Program-made: the position numbers and the translations under genes | Notes under the pieces: generated by a model | Database searches by the model: none | Seen by the model: only the letters and a program-made list of their open reading frames with translations | Told to the model about the DNA's origin: nothing | Shown: positions 1 through 6,958 of the stretch, piece by piece | Numbering within the stretch: position 1 is the stretch's first letter | Layout of the letters: every line of letters starts with the position of its first letter | Origin: Flavobacteriales bacterium CG_4_9_14_3_um_filter_32_8 | GTDB lineage: Bacteria; Bacteroidota; Bacteroidia; Flavobacteriales_E; Vicingaceae | Length of the DNA stretch: 7,810 nucleotides | NCBI GenBank assembly: GCA_002790175.1 | Contig: PFUQ01000189.1 | Span: 403 to 8,212, forward strand | Direction: 5' to 3'

Positions 1-23
1 AGAGTAATTTTACAGTAAAGTAA
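1..23 (+). CDS. possible last codons of an upstream gene (partial)
   Basis: Reading from base 3, six sense codons (SNFTVK) run to a TAA at 21-23, ten bases before a strong terminator that must serve a + strand gene lying off the left edge. The ending resembles the short basic tail (…VK) common at the C-terminus of type IX secretion cargo proteins, but six residues cannot establish that. The frame beginning at base 1 also ends in a stop (16-18) and could be the real one. The family is unknown. That some + strand gene ends here is likely; which frame it uses is a guess. Confidence 0.3.
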
Positions 24-32
24 CTAAATTTT

Positions 33-67
33 AATCCCATAAGAAATTCTTCTTATGGGATTTTTTT
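33..67 (+). terminator. Rho-independent terminator of the gene to the left
   Basis: A perfect 13-bp stem (33-45 with 50-62) closes on a four-base loop (ATTC, 46-49) and runs into a T tract (61-67). There is no matching A tract on the left side of the stem, so it should act on + strand transcription only. It isolates glnN from whatever lies upstream, so glnN needs its own promoter. Confidence 0.9.
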
Positions 68-118
68 ATGTAGTAATTTCTGAAATGCAAGTATTTTTCA
101 TTATCAACATAAAAATAT

Positions 119-162
119 GGGGGTGTTAATAAAAAAAATACTTTTTTATTAAACTACCCCCC
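119..162. repeat. imperfect inverted repeat in the glnN control region
   Basis: The inner arms TTAATAAAAAA (126-136) and TTTTTTATTAA (142-152) are perfectly complementary around a five-base centre (137-141). The outer arms are GGGGG (119-123) and CCCCC (157-161), joined to the inner arms through two more pairs with single-base bulges at 153 and 155. That gives about 18 paired positions. No T tract follows the C run, so it is not a normal terminator. It ends about ten bases before the -7-like element of glnN. It could be an operator, or, if transcription starts further left, a folded 5' leader. Such G and C runs stand out in this AT-rich spacer. Confidence 0.6.
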
Positions 163-172
163 TATTTTAATA

Positions 173-180
173 TATATTTG
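173..180 (+). promoter_or_regulatory. putative -7 promoter element of glnN
   Basis: TATATTTG matches the Bacteroidota -7 consensus TAnnTTTG at every fixed position, 38 bases before the glnN start codon. There is no TTG at the usual -33 distance; that space is taken by the right arm of the dyad and its C run. Missing the -33 element is compatible with a promoter that depends on an activator, but in DNA this AT-rich the match could be chance. A weaker alternative -7 (TATTTTTC, 92-99) lies left of the dyad. Confidence 0.45.
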
Positions 181-218
181 TTAAAAAATAATATTAATAT
201 CAAAAAAAATTATAAAAA

Positions 219-2405
219 ATGCCAACTTATCGTTTCAAAGCACTAGAAGATGTTCTTGCAAGAGAACCAAAAAAAGTTGAATTTCCATCTAATAGAGCTT
301 CTAATTATTATGCTACTAATGTGTTCTCACAAGAAGTGATGCGTGAATATTTGCCTAAAGAAGCTTATACTAGTGTGATGGCATCTATCACAGATGGAAA
401 AAAATTAGACCGTGCAATCGCAAGTCAAATTGCATCTACCATGAAAGATTGGGCGTTGTCTAAAGGAGCGACACACTACACGCATTGGTTTCAACCATTA
501 ACAGGTGCCACTGCCGAAAAGCACGATTCTTTTTTTAGTCCAATAAGCGGTGGTAGGGCTATTGAGAAATTTGATGGTGATAATCTAATACAACAAGAGC
601 CTGACGCATCTAGCTTTCCGAATGGAGGGATAAGAAATACCTTTGAGGCACGAGGCTATACAGCTTGGGATCCTACCTCACCAGCATTTGTAATTGGAAA
701 TACCTTATGTATTCCAACTGTTTTTATCGCCTATACTGGAGAAGCTTTGGATTATAAGATGCCTTTACTAAAAGCATTAAATGCAATTGATAAAGCAGCA
801 ACCGATGTTTGTCAGTATTTCGATAAAGAGGTAACCAAAGTAAATGCAAATTTAGGATGGGAACAAGAATATTTCTTGATTGATAAAGCCTTGTTTAATG
901 CACGACCAGACATTATGATGACAGGTAGAGCATTGGTGGGACACAATCCTGCAAAAGGACAACAATTAGATGATCATTATTTTGGTTCTATCCCTGAAAG
1001 AGTTGCAGCTTTTATGAGAGAATATGAAATTGAAGCTCTACAATTAGGAATACCTGTAACCACTAAACATAATGAAGTAGCACCTAATCAATTTGAATGT
1101 GCACCTATGTTTGAAGAAACGAATTTGGCAAATGACCATAATTTATTGTTAATGGACTTGTTGGGAAAAGTTGCAATAAAACACAATTTTAGAGTTTTGT
1201 TACATGAGAAACCTTACGGAAGTGTAAATGGTTCTGGAAAACACAATAACTGGTCACTAGCTACAAGCACAGGAGTAAATCTTTTAGCTCCAGGAAAAAA
1301 TCCTAAAACCAATCTTCAATTTTTAACGTTTTTTATAAACACCATCAAAGCAATTTATGATAATGCCGATATTTTAAGAGCAAGTATTGCCTCAGCAGGT
1401 AATGACCACCGATTAGGAGCTAATGAAGCTCCTCCAGCCATAATTTCTGTATTTATTGGTTCTCAGTTAACTCAAATGTTAGATAATATTGAGAAAAATG
1501 TGAAAGCAGGTAAGATGACTCCAGAAGATAAAACCGAATTAAAAATGAGTATTGGTAAAATTCCTCAGATTTTATTGGATAATACAGATAGAAATAGAAC
1601 ATCCCCTTTTGCATTTACAGGAAATAAATTTGAATTTAGAGCAGTTGGTTCTTCTGCAAATTGTGGTAAATCTTTGATAACCTTAAACTCAATTGTGGCG
1701 AAACAACTCATAGAATTTAAAAAAACAGTTGATGCAAAAATTGATAAGGGACAACGAAAAGATGAAGCCATATTACAAGAACTTCAAAAATTAATTAAAG
1801 AATCAAAATCAATTCGTTTTGAAGGGAATGGTTATAGTCAAGAGTGGGTGGAGGAAGCTAAAAAAAGAGGATTGTCCAATTTAAAAGATACTCCAAGAGC
1901 TCTAAAAATAATGACTCAAAAAGAAACGAAGAAGTTATTTGAAGAACTGGGCGTTTTTTCTGAAATAGAGATGGATGCTAGGTATGAAATAGATATGGAA
2001 GATTATATTTTAAAACTTCAAATTGAGGCAAGAACATTTGGGGATTTAGCTAGAAACCATATTATTCCTGCAGCTATAAAATATCAAAATGTGTTAATCA
2101 AAAACATCAAAGGAATGAATGATATTTTTGGTAAAGAAGCCTTGAAAATAGCAGCACCTCAACTTCAAATCTTAAAAGAAATTTCCGAACATGTAATTCA
2201 TCTAAAGGAAAATTCTGATAAAATGCTAGATGAACGTAAAAAAGCAAATAAAATCGACAATTTTGAAAATAAAGCGTTAGCCTATTGCGATAAAGTTAAA
2301 CCCTATTTTAGTGAAATAAAATATCACTCAGATAAATTGGAATTATTGATTGATGACGAGTTGTGGCCATTGCCAAAACTAAGGGAATTACTTTTTACTA
2401 GATAA
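219..2405 (+). CDS. glnN: glutamine synthetase type III (GSIII)
   Basis: The enzyme makes glutamine from glutamate, ammonia and ATP in the cytoplasm, the main entry of ammonium into metabolism. At 728 residues it has the length of the GSIII class (about 730), well above GSI (~470). In order it shows the GSIII N-terminal domain, including the class-typical QQEPDASSFPNGG (125-137); the catalytic fold with LGWEQEYFL (212-220, likely metal-binding E215 and E217), KHNEVAPNQFE (283-293), ATP-loop NGSGKHNNW (337-345), NDHRLGANEAPPA (395-407) and FEFRAVGSS (471-479); and a helical, charged C-terminal region (about 500-728). All expected motifs are intact. The start fits family N-termini and has no Shine-Dalgarno sequence, only an A-rich leader, as is normal in this phylum. 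It stands alone between a terminator and the promoter of the next gene; no PII or ammonium transporter gene is adjacent. Nitrogen control is likely but not shown by the sequence. Confidence 0.97.
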   Translation: MPTYRFKALEDVLAREPKKVEFPSNRASNYYATNVFSQEVMREYLPKEAYTSVMASITDGKKLDRAIASQIASTMKDWALSKGATHYTHWFQPLTGATAEKHDSFFSPISGGRAIEKFDGDNLIQQEPDASSFPNGGIRNTFEARGYTAWDPTSPAFVIGNTLCIPTVFIAYTGEALDYKMPLLKALNAIDKAATDVCQYFDKEVTKVNANLGWEQEYFLIDKALFNARPDIMMTGRALVGHNPAKGQQLDDHYFGSIPERVAAFMREYEIEALQLGIPVTTKHNEVAPNQFECAPMFEETNLANDHNLLLMDLLGKVAIKHNFRVLLHEKPYGSVNGSGKHNNWSLATSTGVNLLAPGKNPKTNLQFLTFFINTIKAIYDNADILRASIASAGNDHRLGANEAPPAIISVFIGSQLTQMLDNIEKNVKAGKMTPEDKTELKMSIGKIPQILLDNTDRNRTSPFAFTGNKFEFRAVGSSANCGKSLITLNSIVAKQLIEFKKTVDAKIDKGQRKDEAILQELQKLIKESKSIRFEGNGYSQEWVEEAKKRGLSNLKDTPRALKIMTQKETKKLFEELGVFSEIEMDARYEIDMEDYILKLQIEARTFGDLARNHIIPAAIKYQNVLIKNIKGMNDIFGKEALKIAAPQLQILKEISEHVIHLKENSDKMLDERKKANKIDNFENKALAYCDKVKPYFSEIKYHSDKLELLIDDELWPLPKLRELLFTR

Positions 2406-2474
2406 TTTAATCATCTAAAAATAAGTGTTAATACCCCAAAATATTAAATTGAGGAGTGAATAGATACAGATTAT

Positions 2475-2496
2475 TTAATCAACTAATTTTGATTAA
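2475..2496. repeat. small inverted repeat between glnN and porE
   Basis: TTAATCAA (2475-2482) and TTGATTAA (2489-2496) form a perfect 8-bp dyad around CTAATT. A T run (2506-2512) begins nine bases further on, too far for a textbook terminator, although it is the best candidate for ending the glnN transcript. The right arm contains the TTG of the porE -33 element, so an operator role is equally possible. In AT-rich DNA such dyads also arise by chance. Confidence 0.4.
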
Positions 2497-2519
2497 TTAA
2501 AAAGATTTTTTTACTTTAG
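2488..2519 (+). promoter_or_regulatory. putative porE promoter (-33 and -7)
   Basis: TTTG (2488-2491) is followed after 20 bases by TACTTTAG (2512-2519), one mismatch from the Bacteroidota -7 consensus TAnnTTTG. The spacing is what the primary sigma factor of this phylum prefers. Transcription would start around 2524-2527, giving a leader of about 25 bases. The AAAGGA at 2529-2534 is 16 bases from the ATG, too far to act as a ribosome binding site. Confidence 0.6.
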
Positions 2520-2550
2520 CGGCAATTCAAAGGAAAACTAACATATTAAT

Positions 2551-4548
2551 ATGAAAATAAGTAGAATTATTGGCACTATCGCCCTAGTAACAGTTCTTGG
2601 TTTAACTGTTAATGCACAGAAGAATTATAAATTGGAAGCTGATGTCGCTTTTAGTGGTTACAAATACTATCAAGCGATAGAAATGTATAAAAAAGCATAT
2701 ACCAAAGAAACCAAAAACGAAGTAAAATCTGAAATCCTTTTTCAAATAGGCGAATGTTACCGTTTAAAAGATGATGGAAAACAAGCTGCGGTATGGTACA
2801 ATAAGGCAATTAAAGCAAAATATGAAAATCCTATTGCTATCTATTATGTTGCAGACATATATAAGTCTGAAGGTAGATATGAAGAAGCAATAGTCGAGTT
2901 TAATAAGTACAAAGCTGCTAATCCTGGTGATAAAAGAGCTGATGATGGAATTAAATCATGTGAAGCTGCTAGAGGATGGAAAGATAATCCTACAAGAACA
3001 GTAGTTAACCCAATGCCATTATTGAATTCTGAAGATTATGATTTCTCTCCTACTTTTGCTGACACTAAGTATGAAGAACTTTATTTTACTTCAACTCGTC
3101 AAGGTTCTGCTGGTGCAGAAATATCTGATGTAACTGGTATGAATTTTTCTGATATTTATCAAACCAAAAGAGATAATAAAGGAAAATGGAGTGTGCCTGT
3201 AGTTTTAAATGAAACTGTTAATTCACCTGTTGATGAAGGAGCTTCTTGTTTAAACAAAAAAAAGAACATGATATTTTTTACCAGATGTGGAGTAGAGGAT
3301 AAAGGAATTTCTGGCTGCAGCATTATGTGGGCAAAAAGAGCTGGACAAAAATGGGGCGAACCAGAATTAATTAAAATAACTGAAGATACTTTTACTGTTG
3401 GTCATCCAACTATTTCTCCAGACGACAATGTTTTAGTATTTGCATCCAACATGCCAGGCGGTCAAGGTGGAAAAGATTTATGGTACATCACTTACGATGC
3501 TAAAGCAAAAACTTGGTCATCCGCTAAAAATTTAGGAGCTGAAATTAATACTTCTGCTGATGAAATGTTTCCTTACATTAGAGATAATGGAGAATTGTAT
3601 TTTTCATCCACTGGTCATAAAGGAATGGGAGGGTTAGATATTTTTAAAGCTAAAAGTACAGGTGTTAACCAATGGAGCGGAGTGGAAAATATGCAAGCTC
3701 CATTAAATTCTGAAGCAAATGATTTTGGTATTACCTTTGAAGGTGATAAAGAGAGAGGTTTCTTTACCACCAGTAGAGAAGGTGGAAAAGGTGGCGATGA
3801 TGTTTGGGAATTTTACTTGCCTCCAATGTTGTTTACATTAGAAGTAACTGTTAAAGATATTGAAAACGGAAAAGTTCTTTCGAATGCAAAAATTAAATTA
3901 ATAGGTACTGATGGAAGTTCTGCTCAAGGAACTACCGATGAAAATGGAGTGTTTATGTTTGAAGCAAATGGATCAGATCGATACATTAATTCTAATACTT
4001 CTTACTCTTTAGTGGTGGAAAAAGAAAAATATTTAATTGCAAAGGGAAAAGAAAGTACTGTTGGTATAGAAGGATCTAAGAATTTCAAACACGAATATGC
4101 TTTGCAACCATTCCAAGATGTTGTTATTAAACTACCACTTATCGAATACCTTACTGCAAAATGGGATTTACAGCCACAATATAAAGATTCGTTAAATTAT
4201 TTGTACAATATTATGACTGAGAACCCAAATATTATCATTCAATTACGTTCTCATACCGACCATAGAAGTTCTACAAAATACAACCAGGATTTATCTCAAA
4301 AAAGAGCTCAATCTTGTGTGGATTACTTAGTGAAAGAAAAAGGTATCCATCCTGATAGAATTAAAGCTATAGGAATGGGAGAGAATGAACCAATGAAAGG
4401 AGCTGGAGATGTTATTTTAACTGAGAAATACATTAAATCTTTAAAATCTAAAGAAGAACAAGATGCAGCCTTACAAAGAAACAGACGTACTGACTTTAAA
4501 GTAATTGGCGATAATTTTGTTGCTCCTGCTCCAACTACAGAAAATTAG
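2551..4548 (+). CDS. porE: PorE-like TPR / PD40 propeller / CRD / OmpA_C envelope protein of the type IX secretion system
   Basis: A 665-residue exported protein that should sit in the periplasm and tether an outer-membrane complex to peptidoglycan. A signal peptide (1-22, cleavage after NA, before Q23) has no lipobox cysteine. TPR-like helical repeats span about 25-142. A PD40 beta-propeller (about 160-425) shows five recognisable blades, near 165-202, 229-262, 284-313, 338-366 and 390-421, the later ones sharing a GG-x-D-hydrophobic pattern. A carboxypeptidase-regulatory-like domain covers about 427-517 (TTDENGVFMFEA, 461-472). An OmpA_C domain covers about 520-655, with the expected diaminopimelate-binding D570 (in SHTDH) and R585 (in LSQKRA). 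This order of four domains is that of PorE (PG1058) of Porphyromonas gingivalis, a T9SS component. Paralogues beside SprF/PorP-type genes have similar architecture; here no PorP gene is adjacent and the gene has its own promoter and terminator, which favours PorE itself. C246 and C256 could form a disulfide. The architecture is certain; the porE orthology is inferred. Confidence 0.85.
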   Translation: MKISRIIGTIALVTVLGLTVNAQKNYKLEADVAFSGYKYYQAIEMYKKAYTKETKNEVKSEILFQIGECYRLKDDGKQAAVWYNKAIKAKYENPIAIYYVADIYKSEGRYEEAIVEFNKYKAANPGDKRADDGIKSCEAARGWKDNPTRTVVNPMPLLNSEDYDFSPTFADTKYEELYFTSTRQGSAGAEISDVTGMNFSDIYQTKRDNKGKWSVPVVLNETVNSPVDEGASCLNKKKNMIFFTRCGVEDKGISGCSIMWAKRAGQKWGEPELIKITEDTFTVGHPTISPDDNVLVFASNMPGGQGGKDLWYITYDAKAKTWSSAKNLGAEINTSADEMFPYIRDNGELYFSSTGHKGMGGLDIFKAKSTGVNQWSGVENMQAPLNSEANDFGITFEGDKERGFFTTSREGGKGGDDVWEFYLPPMLFTLEVTVKDIENGKVLSNAKIKLIGTDGSSAQGTTDENGVFMFEANGSDRYINSNTSYSLVVEKEKYLIAKGKESTVGIEGSKNFKHEYALQPFQDVVIKLPLIEYLTAKWDLQPQYKDSLNYLYNIMTENPNIIIQLRSHTDHRSSTKYNQDLSQKRAQSCVDYLVKEKGIHPDRIKAIGMGENEPMKGAGDVILTEKYIKSLKSKEEQDAALQRNRRTDFKVIGDNFVAPAPTTEN

Positions 4549-4563
4549 ATAACATACATATTT

Positions 4564-4596
4564 AAAAAAACATCCGTCAAAAGCGGATGTTTTTTT
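4564..4596 (+). terminator. terminator after porE, probably bidirectional
   Basis: The stem core CATCCG/CGGATG (4571-4576 with 4584-4589) has a seven-base loop (4577-4583). Seven As on the left (4564-4570) and seven Ts on the right (4590-4596) extend it to 13 bp. It begins 15 bases after the porE stop. Because of the A tract it would also end transcription from the - strand. It separates porE from the purM unit. Confidence 0.92.
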
Positions 4597-4648
4597 ATAC
4601 CTATTTGTAAGATAGAATAGGAGTAATACCAATAGTAATTTAAAACTG

Positions 4649-5821
4649 ATGAATAAAGCTGAACGATATTTACAAAGAGGAGTCTCTGCATCAAAAGAAG
4701 ATGTACACCAAGCTATTGCAACTATTGATAAAGGATTATTTCCAAGAGCTTTCTGTAAAATTATTCCCGATTATTTAACTGGTGATGCTGATTATTGCGT
4801 GATTATGCATGCTGATGGAGCAGGAACAAAATCATCATTAGCTTATGCCTATTGGAAAGAAACAGGGGATATTACGGTTTGGAAAGGAATTGCCCAAGAT
4901 GCACTCATTATGAATATCGATGATTTATTATGCGTTGGAGCAGTTGATAATATCTTATTATCTTCTACCATTGGTAGAAACAAAAATCTAATTCCAGGTG
5001 AAGTTATTGCAGCCATAATAAATGGAACAGAAGAATTATTAGAGGAGTTAAGAGGACAAGGAATCGGAATACATTCTACCGGTGGAGAAACTGCTGATGT
5101 TGGCGATTTAGTGAGAACAATTATTGTTGATTCTACAGTCACTTGTAGAATGAAAAAAGAAAACGTAATTAATAATGCTAATATAGGTGTAGGCGATGTG
5201 ATTGTTGGTTTATCATCTTTCGGACAAGCTACTTACGAAACTCAATATAATGGTGGAATGGGAAGCAATGGGTTAACCTCAGCACGACATGATGTTTTTA
5301 ATAAATCTGTTGCTAAAAAATATCCAGAAACCTACAATCCGAATGTGCCTGAAGAATTGATATTTTCAGGAACATACTCTTTAACCGATAAGATAGAAGG
5401 GGTAGAATTAAATGCTGGAAAATTAGTTTTATCACCAACTAGAACTTACGCACCAATAATAAAAAAGATATTAGATTTATACAGAACTAAAATACATGGA
5501 ATGGTTCATTGTAGTGGGGGAGCACAAACTAAAATATTGCATTTTGTGGAGGACTTACACATTGTAAAAGATAATCTATTTGATGTGCCACCATTATTTA
5601 AAATAATACAAGAACAATCTAAAACAGATTGGAAAGAAATGTATAAAGTATTTAATATGGGTCACCGCATGGAATTATATGTTCCACAGGAGATAGCTGA
5701 AGGTATTATTTCAATTTCTAAATCCTTTAATGTTGATGCTCAGATAATTGGAAGAGTTGAATCTAAAGGGGAAAAGAAATTGACAATAAAGAGTAAATAT
5801 GGAGAATTTACTTATCATTAA
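4649..5821 (+). CDS. purM: phosphoribosylformylglycinamidine cyclo-ligase (AIR synthetase), Bacteroidota-type PurM
   Basis: A cytoplasmic enzyme of purine synthesis: it closes the imidazole ring of FGAM with ATP to give AIR. The 390 residues show a diverged set of PurM-superfamily motifs: ADGAGTK (55-61, for DGVGTK), NIDDLL (89-94, for VNDL), GGETAD (145-150, for GGETAE), a nucleotide-binding segment GMGSNGLTSARH (203-214), SPTRTY (262-267), HCSGGAQTK (287-295, for HITGGG) and FNMGHRME (335-342). It is about 45 residues longer than the E. coli enzyme, with extra sequence around 190-240. This is the form usually labelled 'AIR synthase-related' in Bacteroidota, where it is taken to be PurM. The ATG follows the porE terminator by 52 bases; I see no convincing promoter there and no Shine-Dalgarno sequence (AGGAG at 4619-4623 is too distant). 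prfA follows after six bases, so the two are cotranscribed. The superfamily is sure; the exact substrate is inferred. Confidence 0.85.
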   Translation: MNKAERYLQRGVSASKEDVHQAIATIDKGLFPRAFCKIIPDYLTGDADYCVIMHADGAGTKSSLAYAYWKETGDITVWKGIAQDALIMNIDDLLCVGAVDNILLSSTIGRNKNLIPGEVIAAIINGTEELLEELRGQGIGIHSTGGETADVGDLVRTIIVDSTVTCRMKKENVINNANIGVGDVIVGLSSFGQATYETQYNGGMGSNGLTSARHDVFNKSVAKKYPETYNPNVPEELIFSGTYSLTDKIEGVELNAGKLVLSPTRTYAPIIKKILDLYRTKIHGMVHCSGGAQTKILHFVEDLHIVKDNLFDVPPLFKIIQEQSKTDWKEMYKVFNMGHRMELYVPQEIAEGIISISKSFNVDAQIIGRVESKGEKKLTIKSKYGEFTYH

Positions 5822-5827
5822 AAGAGT

Positions 5828-6907
5828 ATGAGTCTATTAAAAAAATTAGAACAAATAAATATTCGTTACGATCAGGTAAGCGAACAAATTATTGACCCAG
5901 AAGTTGCCTCTGATATGAGTCGATATGTGAAATTGAATAGAGAGTATAAAGAATTAGGGGAAATTGTTGCCATCTATAAGAAGTACAAAGATATTACGGA
6001 TAATATAGAATCATCAAAAAAAATTATTAAAACAGAAACCGATAAGGAATTTGTTGACATGGCAAAAATGGAATTAGATGAACTACTTCCACTTAAGGAT
6101 GAATTGGAAGAAGAGATTAAAATAATACTTATTCCAAAGGATGAAGAAGATACCAAAAATGTGATTGTTGAAATTAGAGCTGGAACTGGTGGAGATGAAG
6201 CCAGCATTTTTGTTGGTGATTTATTTAAAATGTATAGCAGATATATTGAAAAAAAAGGCTGGAAAATAGAGATATTGACAGTAAACGAGGGCACAGCTGG
6301 AGGTTATAAAGAGGTATCTTTTAGTGTGGAAGGTGATAATGTGTATGGTGTTTTAAAATACGAGTCTGGCGTACATCGGGTACAACGAATTCCTAAAACA
6401 GAATCACAGGGAAGAGTTCACACTTCAGCAGTAACTGTAGCAGTATTGCCAGAAGCTGAAGAGGTAGATATTGATCTTAGGAAAGATGATATCAAAAGAG
6501 ATACTTACCGTTCTGGTGGAGCAGGAGGACAAAATGTAAATAAAGTAGAAACAGCTGTTCGACTAACACACATTCCAACAGGAATTGTTATTGAGCGACA
6601 AGTAGCTCGTTCTCAGTTAAAAAACTACGAGATGGCTCTTACTGCACTTCGAACTAAATTGTACGAAATAGAAGTAATTAAGCGAGAAAAGGAACGTGCA
6701 GCTGAAAGAAAATCCCAAGTATCAACTGGAGATAGGTCAGCAAAAATTAGAACCTATAATTATCCGCAAGGAAGAGTAACCGACCATCGAATAGGATTAA
6801 CACTTTATAATTTAGAAGGTATATTAAATGGTGACATGGGAGAAATAATTCAATCATTAAAAATTGCAGAAAATTCCGAGAAATTAAAAGCAGGCACAGA
6901 AAATTAA
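5828..6907 (+). CDS. prfA: peptide chain release factor 1 (RF1)
   Basis: RF1 reads UAA and UAG in the ribosomal A site and triggers release of the finished protein. The 359 residues equal the family's usual length (~360). An N-terminal helical, coiled-coil-like domain rich in Glu and Lys covers about 1-105. The stop-codon reading motif PxT is PKT (189-191), in the strongly conserved block GVHRVQRIPKTESQGR (181-196); RF2 would have SPF there, so this is RF1. The catalytic GGQ is at 233-235 (within SGGAGGQNVNKVET); Q235 would be the residue methylated by PrmC. No internal frameshift is present, as expected for RF1. The gene starts six bases after the purM stop and has no Shine-Dalgarno sequence, so it depends on the purM transcript. 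No T-tract terminator follows. Confidence 0.97.
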   Translation: MSLLKKLEQINIRYDQVSEQIIDPEVASDMSRYVKLNREYKELGEIVAIYKKYKDITDNIESSKKIIKTETDKEFVDMAKMELDELLPLKDELEEEIKIILIPKDEEDTKNVIVEIRAGTGGDEASIFVGDLFKMYSRYIEKKGWKIEILTVNEGTAGGYKEVSFSVEGDNVYGVLKYESGVHRVQRIPKTESQGRVHTSAVTVAVLPEAEEVDIDLRKDDIKRDTYRSGGAGGQNVNKVETAVRLTHIPTGIVIERQVARSQLKNYEMALTALRTKLYEIEVIKREKERAAERKSQVSTGDRSAKIRTYNYPQGRVTDHRIGLTLYNLEGILNGDMGEIIQSLKIAENSEKLKAGTEN

Positions 6908-6920
6908 CTAAAGCAATAAT

Positions 6921-6953
6921 ATGGTAATGAATAAGTTATTTTCATTACTCTAA
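6921..6953 (+). other. possible ten-codon upstream ORF
   Basis: ATG at 6921 opens a frame of ten codons (MVMNKLFSLL) ending in TAA at 6951-6953, five bases before the ATG of the next gene and in a different frame. An internal ATG at 6927 gives MNKLFSLL, which resembles the start of a signal peptide. It could be a leader peptide, a decayed former start region of the downstream gene, or chance. Nothing in the sequence shows that it is translated. Confidence 0.15.
6924..6948. repeat. hairpin-forming inverted repeat between prfA and the last gene
   Basis: GTAATGAA (6924-6931) and TTCATTAC (6941-6948) are perfect 8-bp arms around a nine-base loop. No T run follows, so it is not a standard terminator. 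It fills half of the 51-base gap and lies 10 bases before the next start codon, where it could influence initiation or mark an RNA processing or weak termination point. Confidence 0.4.
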
Positions 6954-6958
6954 ATATT

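Noticed and set aside
119..162. Dyad before glnN as a Rho-independent terminator or sigma-54 promoter
   Set aside because: No T tract follows the C run on either strand, and no GG-N10-GC (-24/-12) pattern is present.
1565..1771. 68-codon open frame on the - strand inside glnN
   Set aside because: It lies wholly within the conserved GSIII coding sequence, has no recognisable domain, and shows only a low-complexity reverse-frame composition.
2428..2447. TTAATA/TATTAA hairpin as the glnN terminator
   Set aside because: It is only six A/T pairs with no T run after it, so too weak to call.
3150..3830. Tandem DNA repeat within porE
   Set aside because: The similarity is between PD40 propeller blades at protein level; the DNA is too diverged to be a nucleotide repeat.
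4601..4640. Promoter for purM (TTTG at 4604-4607 with TACCAATA at 4627-4634)
   Set aside because: The spacing is nearly right (19 bases) but the -7 element matches only the TA of TAnnTTTG. A promoter should exist after the terminator, yet I cannot place it.
4849..5142. 97-codon open frame on the - strand inside purM
   Set aside because: It is antisense to conserved PurM motifs (NIDDLL, GGETAD), and its Ser/Pro/Ile-rich translation is typical of the complement of AT-rich coding DNA.
5974..6294. 106-codon open frame on the - strand inside prfA, Ser/Ile/Leu-rich and membrane-like
   Set aside because: The apparent hydrophobicity comes from complementing Lys/Glu-rich codons of the RF1 helical domain. 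There is no start context, promoter or family resemblance.
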